Positions 37,410-42,963 of a stretch of DNA of 42,963 nucleotides are shown here, piece after piece. The notes under the pieces were generated by a model. The model saw only the letters and a program-made list of their open reading frames with translations, made no database searches and was not told the origin of the DNA. Each line of letters starts with the position of its first letter. Positions within the stretch are counted from its first letter, which is position 1. The stretch is from Ignavibacteriae bacterium HGW-Ignavibacteriae-2 (lineage in GTDB: Bacteria; Bacteroidota; Ignavibacteria; Ignavibacteriales; Melioribacteraceae), in the NCBI GenBank assembly GCA_002839805.1, contig PGYT01000020.1, positions 1,705 to 44,667 of the forward strand, written 5' to 3'. The position numbers and the translations under genes are program-made.

Positions 37410-39086
37410 TTACTTAGTTAAGATCATTTTTATTGCTTGGGTTGAAGTTTTTGATGAAACTTCGAGGAAATATATACCGGATGGCAGGTTGGATCCGTCA
37501 AAATCAAATTTATGGATGCCTTTTTCTAAAACGCCGTTATAAATATCAGCTATCTTCGTACCAACTAAATCATAAACAACAATATTAAATTCAGAAGTAT
37601 TTAGTATTTCCACTTTTGTGGTAGTAACAGGATTAAACGGATTAGGGTAATTTTGTTCAATAAAAAATGTTTCCCTTTCACCCTGTCCAACTTTTAATAT
37701 GGAAGAATAGGTAGTTGAGTTATCTTTATTTATTTGTTTAATTCTGTAATAAACAATCTCACTATATTTATTTTTCTGATCGATAAGACTATAAAATTTA
37801 TCGCTTTTTCCTTCGGCAGTTTTGCTGGCAACATCTTCGTAAGTTTTACCGTCGGTTGACCTTTCCAGAATATAATAATCTACAAACTGATCGTCAGAAT
37901 TTTTCCATAATATTTCATTAAAGTTATCGTAACTCTGTAATTTTAATTCAGGAATTCGTGAAAAAATTGGGGCAGTAGATTTTATATACTCAAGATTTCT
38001 GCTCTCAGTAAATATTGATGATTCAGAACTTTTTGCGTTATTCCTCATCTTTTCGAATGATTCCAGATAAATTAGTTTTGAACTGTCAGAAGTAGTTTTG
38101 GAATAGTTCATATTGGAGCGGATGAAGTTTAGACCGTTGCCAAAATCGAACAAACAAAGATTATCCACATGCACCTGTTTTGTAGAATTGTTACATAATT
38201 CAAAAACTAGTTTATCTGTTTTTAAAATGTTTGTTCTAACAGAATAAGAGAACTTGCCGTTCAAATAAAAACTTATTTTCGCTTCAGAGTATTCAATTAC
38301 CACTGCATAGTAGTTCCAGCTGTATTCGTCAACAAATACATTTTCCAAATTAATATCTATAATGTCCGCCGCCAAAATATCATATTTAGAACGTTTAAAT
38401 AACAAATTAAATATTGTATCCTGCCCGCTTTCTCTATAAATTTTCAAAAAATTGATATCCGGAGATTTAACCTTAGCCCAGTAACAGAATAAAAGTTTGT
38501 CATTTTCAGGTTGGAAATTCTGTTTTAATTTAATGTACGAGGATTTAGGCAGTTTTAATGAATTGCCCGCAAAGTTTTGGGGTTTGTAAAATTCTATGTT
38601 AACAACAGGTAGCTTTTCTAAATTGTAAGTAGAATTAAATGATGACAGTGATTCTTGGATCTTATTTTTCTTTATGAAATTAAACGCAAAAGCTATCTCT
38701 GTTTTTTTTATTCGGGGTGCTTTAACTTCAATTACAATTTGGGTATTTACACCTGAATTATAAAGTGAATCGGGAATGAATATGCTGGATTTAAAAACTT
38801 TTCCATAAAAGCCGGAAAATTTTGAATTAGTTACAAGTAAATCTTTCAGACCGCTATCTGTTTTTATTCGAACTCTATTTATTTTAATTCCTTCATCCAC
38901 AAGCAAATAAAAATCAGTTTGTGGATATTCGCATATTTTGTGCGAAAGCAGAAGTGAAAATTGATAAACCGAGTCCATTGTAACGTAGCCGGGTTTATCA
39001 ACTTTTAGAACTACCTGTTGCCCTTTACCAAAGCATAAAGTGACAGACAGAAGAAGTATGTATGATATAATTTTTAATATTCGCAT
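37410..39086 (-). CDS. Secreted protein with type IX secretion C-terminal sorting domain
   Basis: I do not recognise the main part. Residues 1-22 form a signal peptide (MRILKIISYILLLSVTLCFG). Residues about 150-320 contain repeated beta strands with FYLNGKFSYS and VDNLCLFDFG, resembling a LamG-like lectin fold. Residues about 390-470 look like a fibronectin type III domain (DYYILERSTDGKTYEDV and YYRIKQINKDN). Residues 479-558 are a T9SS sorting domain: NYPNPFNPVT, then IVVYDLVGTKI, LPSGIYFLEV and the basic end. It is therefore likely exported to the cell surface. It is 32 bases upstream of comM, but no functional link is evident. Confidence 0.85.
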   Translation of the reverse strand: MRILKIISYILLLSVTLCFGKGQQVVLKVDKPGYVTMDSVYQFSLLLSHKICEYPQTDFYLLVDEGIKINRVRIKTDSGLKDLLVTNSKFSGFYGKVFKSSIFIPDSLYNSGVNTQIVIEVKAPRIKKTEIAFAFNFIKKNKIQESLSSFNSTYNLEKLPVVNIEFYKPQNFAGNSLKLPKSSYIKLKQNFQPENDKLLFCYWAKVKSPDINFLKIYRESGQDTIFNLLFKRSKYDILAADIIDINLENVFVDEYSWNYYAVVIEYSEAKISFYLNGKFSYSVRTNILKTDKLVFELCNNSTKQVHVDNLCLFDFGNGLNFIRSNMNYSKTTSDSSKLIYLESFEKMRNNAKSSESSIFTESRNLEYIKSTAPIFSRIPELKLQSYDNFNEILWKNSDDQFVDYYILERSTDGKTYEDVASKTAEGKSDKFYSLIDQKNKYSEIVYYRIKQINKDNSTTYSSILKVGQGERETFFIEQNYPNPFNPVTTTKVEILNTSEFNIVVYDLVGTKIADIYNGVLEKGIHKFDFDGSNLPSGIYFLEVSSKTSTQAIKMILTK

Positions 39087-39193
39087 CAGTCCTTCATAGA
39101 GATCGATTTCAATTTAAGAAATCGGCTTTAAATATGCTATTTAAGCTTCAAAGATGATTTATCCTTAAAAACAAGCTTAGATTAAAACTTATT

Positions 39194-40435
39194 TTAACTT
39201 ATTTGAAATTTCTCCGGTGAGATAGTAGTTTTAATTAGTGTTCCGGGCTCAAACAATTCATGTGTTAATTCAACAAGAAAATTCATATCCAAATTATCGA
39301 TATCCGATATTGTTTCTTCAATAGTTCTTACTTTATTAAAATAAATAAAGGACTGCGCCATACGCATCATTCTGTTTGATGTATTTTCCAGCCCGAGTAA
39401 AATATTTCCTTTTACATAAGCTTTTGCCCGCTGAAGTTCTTTTTTTGTAAATGGTTTATCGTAAAATTTCTGAAGCTCGATGTTTACCAAATTTAGAGCT
39501 TTGTTATAATTTTTAGGATTCGTAGAAAAATATACTCCAAATGTAGATACATCGTAAAATGAGTTTAGAAAAGTATTTATCTGATATGTTATACCGTTCT
39601 TTTCCCTTAACGCCTGAAACAAGCGGGAGCTGCTGCCGTCACCCAGAATATGAGAAAGAATGCTAATTGCCTGCCGCTTTTTGTTTTTATATCCATAAAC
39701 CGATTTACCTATTATCGCGTGAATTTGCTGAACTTCTTTACGAAAGTTTTGATCTTCGGCGGTAGTGGGTTTGAATTTTTTTGTTGTTTGTTTCAATTCA
39801 CTTTTTCTGCTGCCAAAATATTTTTCAGCCATCTTAACAATTTCATCGTGACTAACGCAGCCGGAGGCCACTATGAAAAAATTATTATTTGTGTAAAATT
39901 TATTAAGGTATTCTTCTATCGCTTTTTTATCAAACTCCAAAATATTTTTTTCTGTGCCGATAATTGGATAATGAAGTGAATTGCCCCTATAAATATTACT
40001 CTCAAATTTATCGAATATTAACTCTTCTGGCGAATCTTCAATGTCGTGAAGTTCATCGATTACAACACCTGCTTCGTTTTTAATATCTTTGGATTTAAGC
40101 TGCGAATCCAATATCATGTCGGCAAGCACCTCGAATGTTTTGCCTATATACTGGCTCAACCCTCTGCCATAATAACATGTATGTTCCTTAGATGTAAATG
40201 CGTTAAGGTATCCGCCAAGTGATTCAATTTCGTCGGCTATTCTACGAGCGCTTCTTTTTTTTGTGCCCTTAAATAACATATGCTCAATAAAGTGACTTAT
40301 GCCATTATTTTTTGCTGTTTCGTTTTTTGATCCTGTATTAAACCAGAATCCTAGAGAAAAAGATCTTACGTAAGGAATATTTTCCGTAAGTACATTAATA
40401 CCATTGGTAAGCTTCGTAATATTATACCCGTTCAA
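39194..40435 (-). CDS. M16 family zinc metallopeptidase
   Basis: Pitrilysin/processing-peptidase-like enzymes bind zinc with an inverted HxxEH motif. This 413-residue protein has H48-F-I-E51-H52 (SHFIEHMLFKGT), the third ligand E128 in VVIDELHDIED at the expected distance, and the C-terminal non-catalytic half with GDGSSSRLFQALREKNG. It has no signal peptide, so it is probably cytoplasmic or exported by an unusual route. The length fits single-domain bacterial homologues such as YmxG. The only in-frame start near the promoter is TTG at 40435, with a weak ribosome site. Confidence 0.92.
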   Translation of the reverse strand: MNGYNITKLTNGINVLTENIPYVRSFSLGFWFNTGSKNETAKNNGISHFIEHMLFKGTKKRSARRIADEIESLGGYLNAFTSKEHTCYYGRGLSQYIGKTFEVLADMILDSQLKSKDIKNEAGVVIDELHDIEDSPEELIFDKFESNIYRGNSLHYPIIGTEKNILEFDKKAIEEYLNKFYTNNNFFIVASGCVSHDEIVKMAEKYFGSRKSELKQTTKKFKPTTAEDQNFRKEVQQIHAIIGKSVYGYKNKKRQAISILSHILGDGSSSRLFQALREKNGITYQINTFLNSFYDVSTFGVYFSTNPKNYNKALNLVNIELQKFYDKPFTKKELQRAKAYVKGNILLGLENTSNRMMRMAQSFIYFNKVRTIEETISDIDNLDMNFLVELTHELFEPGTLIKTTISPEKFQIS

Positions 40436-40467
40436 TTGAATATCCCATCGTAATTTTAAAATAGGTG

Positions 40468-40499
40468 CAAATATAGGTAATGGCTAATTACTTACCAAA
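40468..40499 (-). promoter_or_regulatory. Bacteroidota-type promoter for M16 peptidase gene
   Basis: The minus strand has TTTG (40496-40499), a 20-base spacer and TATATTTG (40468-40475), matching both halves of the Bacteroidota consensus TTTG and TAnnTTTG with an accepted spacing. Transcription would begin near 40461, about 26 bases before the TTG start codon at 40435. Confidence 0.65.
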
Positions 40500-40565
40500 C
40501 AGACGGGGTGGTCTCAAGTATGAGCGATTGTGAATTTTATAAACTTTCCTGGAGAGAATAAAGTG

Positions 40566-41513
40566 TTAATTGGTTGTTTTGTAACTGTCGTAAAATTCCT
40601 TTAATGATTTTGCGCTTCTATACAATTCGGCTTTTTCCATTTCAGATAACTCTAGTTTAAGTGTGTCAACAATTCCATTACCCGAAATTATTCTTGGGAG
40701 TGATATTGTAACATTTTCTATTCCTTCAATATTTTTAGTTTTTGAACTAACAGTAAGTATAGCTTTATTATCCCTTGTAATAACTTCAACCAATTTTGAT
40801 ATTGCCGATCCTATTCCGTAATATGTAGCCCCTTTCCCCTCAATAATTTTATAGGCGGCATTCCGGACTTTATCATCAATTGAGCTAATAATAGATTCGT
40901 CCAATAGAATATTTCTCTGTCGCGCAAATTCTTTCAACGGAATACCTCCAATATCAGCAATAGACCAGGTTAAAACTTCACTATCACCATGCTCGCCAAT
41001 AACAAATGCATGAACATGTTGAGAATCAATTTCAAGATGGGTTCCCAGTAAAGATCGGAACCGTGCTGTATCGAGAGTAGTGCCGGAACCTATTACCTTT
41101 GAGTTATGAATACCGTAACTATCTGCAATATCCGCTGTAATTTGTGTTAAAATATCAACGGGATTTGTGGCCATTAATAATATTGACTTGGGGGCGTACT
41201 TGATAATATTAGGCACGATAGATATTAGGATTGCAGCATTTCTTCCAAGCAGGTCTATGCGAGATTCACCCTGTTTTTGATTAACACCCGCTGTTATTAC
41301 TACAACTTTACAGTCGCGCAAATCTTCGTAATCACCTGAAATAACATCTACTGGATTGAGAAATGGCACTGCATGTAATATATCGGCCGCTTCAGCATCA
41401 GCTCTTTTTTTATTCACATCTATCAGCACAACTTCACTGGCCGCTTTTCGCATAACGATTGCATATGCGGCTGTGGCACCCACCAAACCTGCTCCTACTA
41501 TTCCAACTTTCAT
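40566..41513 (-). CDS. ldh: L-lactate dehydrogenase
   Basis: This NAD-dependent enzyme interconverts pyruvate and L-lactate at the end of fermentation. The 315-residue protein has the nucleotide motif GAGLVGA (7-13) with D32 for NAD. The residue that separates lactate from malate dehydrogenases is Gln (Q79 in VNQKQGESR), not Arg, favouring lactate. The catalytic set is R85, D148, R151 and H175 (GEHGDSE). The upstream region has a TAACTTTG -7-like element (41542-41549) and short inverted repeats. The aminotransferase before it ends in its own terminator, so this is a separate unit. Confidence 0.9.
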   Translation of the reverse strand: MKVGIVGAGLVGATAAYAIVMRKAASEVVLIDVNKKRADAEAADILHAVPFLNPVDVISGDYEDLRDCKVVVITAGVNQKQGESRIDLLGRNAAILISIVPNIIKYAPKSILLMATNPVDILTQITADIADSYGIHNSKVIGSGTTLDTARFRSLLGTHLEIDSQHVHAFVIGEHGDSEVLTWSIADIGGIPLKEFARQRNILLDESIISSIDDKVRNAAYKIIEGKGATYYGIGSAISKLVEVITRDNKAILTVSSKTKNIEGIENVTISLPRIISGNGIVDTLKLELSEMEKAELYRSAKSLKEFYDSYKTTN

Positions 41514-41624
41514 TTATCACCTTTATAATTAAAACGACATCCAAAGTTAATAAGATATTTGATCTTTATTAAGATAAAAGGCAAAATTAAGGAAGAATAA
41601 ATTTATGTGCAGTTCAACAAATTG

Positions 41625-41653
41625 AAAACGGCATCAAGAAAAGATGCCGTTTT
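41625..41653 (-). terminator. Intrinsic terminator after aminotransferase gene
   Basis: The minus strand has an 11-pair perfect stem, AAAACGGCATC with GATGCCGTTTT, and a 7-base loop, starting 17 bases past the aminotransferase stop and ending in a T run. The mirrored A tract makes it usable in either direction, but no convergent gene exists. Confidence 0.88.
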
Positions 41654-41670
41654 ATAAAGGAAATAAAAAA

Positions 41671-42882
41671 TTATTTTTCGTAGGTATTTCTATATTTAAC
41701 TATAAAATCCCCAATACTCTTATAAGCTTTTTCCAACTTTTCTTCCTGAGGAAGAAATACAACTCTGAAATGGCGTGTATCCTTTTTTTGTCCGAATCCG
41801 CTTCCGGGAACAACAACAACACCTGTTTCCCTTATAAGTTCTGCAACAAAATGATTATCAGAATTGCTGATTTCAAGTTTTGGAAATGCGTAGAAGGCAC
41901 CCTCAGGTTTAACACAAGATATTCCGGGAATTTCATTTAACATTTCAACAGTTATATCTCTGCGACGATGCAACTTTTCGAGCGCTAATTTTAAATGATC
42001 ATGATGGCCTTCCAATGCGGGCTTTATTCCGTATTGTTCAGGATGATTTGCCGATAGCCGTGCGCGAAGCATCTTGTTTATAGCTTCAATATAATCAACC
42101 AATACAGATTTTTGTCCGCTTACAACCCCCCAGCCAATTCTGAATCCTGGTACCATATAATTTTTTGATAGACCTCCGAATGTTACAACAGGCGCATCGG
42201 GATTTATGGAAGCGAGCGCGATATGTTTAGAGCCGTCGAATAAAAGTTTGTCATAAATTTCATCGGCAAAAATTATAAGATTGTTTTCAACGGCAAGATC
42301 AACTAGTTGTTTTAACGTATTATAATCCGCGTTGGAACCTGTTGGATTATTTGGATTGATGATTATTATACCTTTGGTTTTATCATTAATTTTACTTCTA
42401 ATATCCTCAATATCCGGTTGCCAGCCATTTTCTTCGTTTAAGTAATATGGATTTTCGTATGCACGTAGTTTACTGGCTACCGCAGTATATAATGGATAAC
42501 CGGGTGTAGGGGTTAAAACATTATCACCTTCATTTACCAAAGCTGTTAGAGCAAGTTCTATGGCTTCGCTTGCGCCTGTAGTTACAAAAATATCATTAAT
42601 GTTCGAAATGCCTTTACGTTCTGCTTCTTTCTCAATAGAATCCACCGCTTCTTTGATTCCGGAAGAAGGCGAATAACCGTTTTTATTTTTTAACATTGCC
42701 TGATATGTTGCATCGATAAGGTGGCGTGGCGGTTCAAAATCAAATAAATTAGGGTCTCCAATATTCAAATACAACATTTCTTTACCTGTTTTGGCAACTT
42801 CGTTAGCAAGAACAACAATATCGCGCACGGCATAAGTTATTTTTTCTGTTCTGATGGCTGGTTTAATAACAAAATTGGACAT
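41671..42882 (-). CDS. Class I/II PLP-dependent aminotransferase (alanine/aspartate type)
   Basis: This fold-type I transaminase moves an amino group between an amino acid and a keto acid. I prefer ATG 42882 (MSNFVIKPAIRTEK, 403 residues) because GGAG lies six bases upstream. An ATG one codon earlier and a GTG further back are possible. PLP lysine is K240 in GGLSKNY, and N178-N179 in NPNNPTG, D207 and Y210, R248 and the substrate-carboxylate R373 are all present. The closest match I recall is the AlaA-like alanine transaminases. Substrate remains unproven from sequence alone. Confidence 0.88.
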   Translation of the reverse strand: MSNFVIKPAIRTEKITYAVRDIVVLANEVAKTGKEMLYLNIGDPNLFDFEPPRHLIDATYQAMLKNKNGYSPSSGIKEAVDSIEKEAERKGISNINDIFVTTGASEAIELALTALVNEGDNVLTPTPGYPLYTAVASKLRAYENPYYLNEENGWQPDIEDIRSKINDKTKGIIIINPNNPTGSNADYNTLKQLVDLAVENNLIIFADEIYDKLLFDGSKHIALASINPDAPVVTFGGLSKNYMVPGFRIGWGVVSGQKSVLVDYIEAINKMLRARLSANHPEQYGIKPALEGHHDHLKLALEKLHRRRDITVEMLNEIPGISCVKPEGAFYAFPKLEISNSDNHFVAELIRETGVVVVPGSGFGQKKDTRHFRVVFLPQEEKLEKAYKSIGDFIVKYRNTYEK

Positions 42883-42963
42883 CATATTCTCCACAAATTA
42901 TAAAACTAAATTATCATGCTAAAATTACTTGATTTGTGCGGTATTAGCAAAATAGAAAAGTTA

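Noticed and set aside
39104-39124. A 7-pair hairpin between the M16 gene and the T9SS protein gene
   Set aside because: It has no T run and AT-rich pairs only. It is too weak to call a terminator.
40566-41513. Malate dehydrogenase rather than lactate dehydrogenase
   Set aside because: The specificity position is Gln (Q79), typical of lactate dehydrogenases. Malate enzymes have Arg there.
1-42963. CRISPR arrays, insertion sequences, prophage genes or integrases
   Set aside because: I found no regularly spaced repeats, no transposase or integrase, and no terminal inverted repeats anywhere in the window.

Overview
The window is 43 kb of AT-rich bacterial chromosome in which every protein and RNA gene I can support lies on the minus strand, so transcription runs from high to low coordinates. 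Three things suggest a member of the Bacteroidota/Chlorobiota group, most likely Ignavibacteria or a relative. A secreted protein at 37410-39086 ends in a type IX secretion (T9SS) sorting domain introduced by NYPNPFNP, a linker very common in that group. Two promoter candidates match the Bacteroidota -7 element TAnnTTTG. The housekeeping genes are in the usual bacterial order. The exact taxon is inference.

In transcription order the right part holds a class I/II aminotransferase with a strong terminator, an L-lactate dehydrogenase, an M16 zinc peptidase with a good TTTG-N20-TAnnTTTG promoter, the T9SS-targeted protein of unknown function, and a ComM/YifB AAA+ ATPase.

The centre (about 35.7 to 4.4 kb) is one almost unbroken translation and transcription supercluster: tRNA-Tyr, a broken tRNA-Gly copy, tRNA-Gly, tRNA-Thr, rpmG, tRNA-Trp, secE, nusG, rplK, rplA, rplJ, rplL, rpoB, rpoC, rpsL, rpsG, fusA, tuf, rpsJ, rplC, rplD, rplW, rplB, rpsS, rplV, rpsC, rplP, rpmC, rpsQ, rplN, rplX, rplE, rpsN, rpsH, rplF, rplR, tRNA-Gln, rpsE, rpmD, rplO, secY, map, infA, rpmJ, rpsM, rpsK, rpsD, rpoA, rplQ, then a clean intrinsic terminator at 4361-4395. 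This is the rif, str, S10, spc and alpha operons joined end to end. Control points visible in the sequence are a promoter before tRNA-Tyr, a promoter before rpsL, a long hairpin between rplL and rpoB, and a GC-rich hairpin between tuf and rpsJ.

The left end carries the ribosome-assembly GTPase engB, then a tight set: a membrane GAF/GAF/degenerate-GGDEF protein, phosphopentomutase (deoB), a 96-residue unknown protein, and the start of a PIN-domain (VapC-like) protein cut by the window edge. The last three overlap by a few bases.

Most of the window is ordinary housekeeping DNA, and I found no clear new defence, mobile or biosynthetic system. The most unusual features are the truncated tRNA-Gly copy whose anticodon arm has been swapped to one reading UCA, the absence of UGA among all 52 visible stop codons (46 UAA, 6 UAG), a tRNA-Gln gene embedded in the spc operon, and the deoB-linked toxin-antitoxin-like pair. 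No intergenic stretch exceeds 300 bases. The longest gene-poor one is 35303-35581, which holds only the broken tRNA copy.
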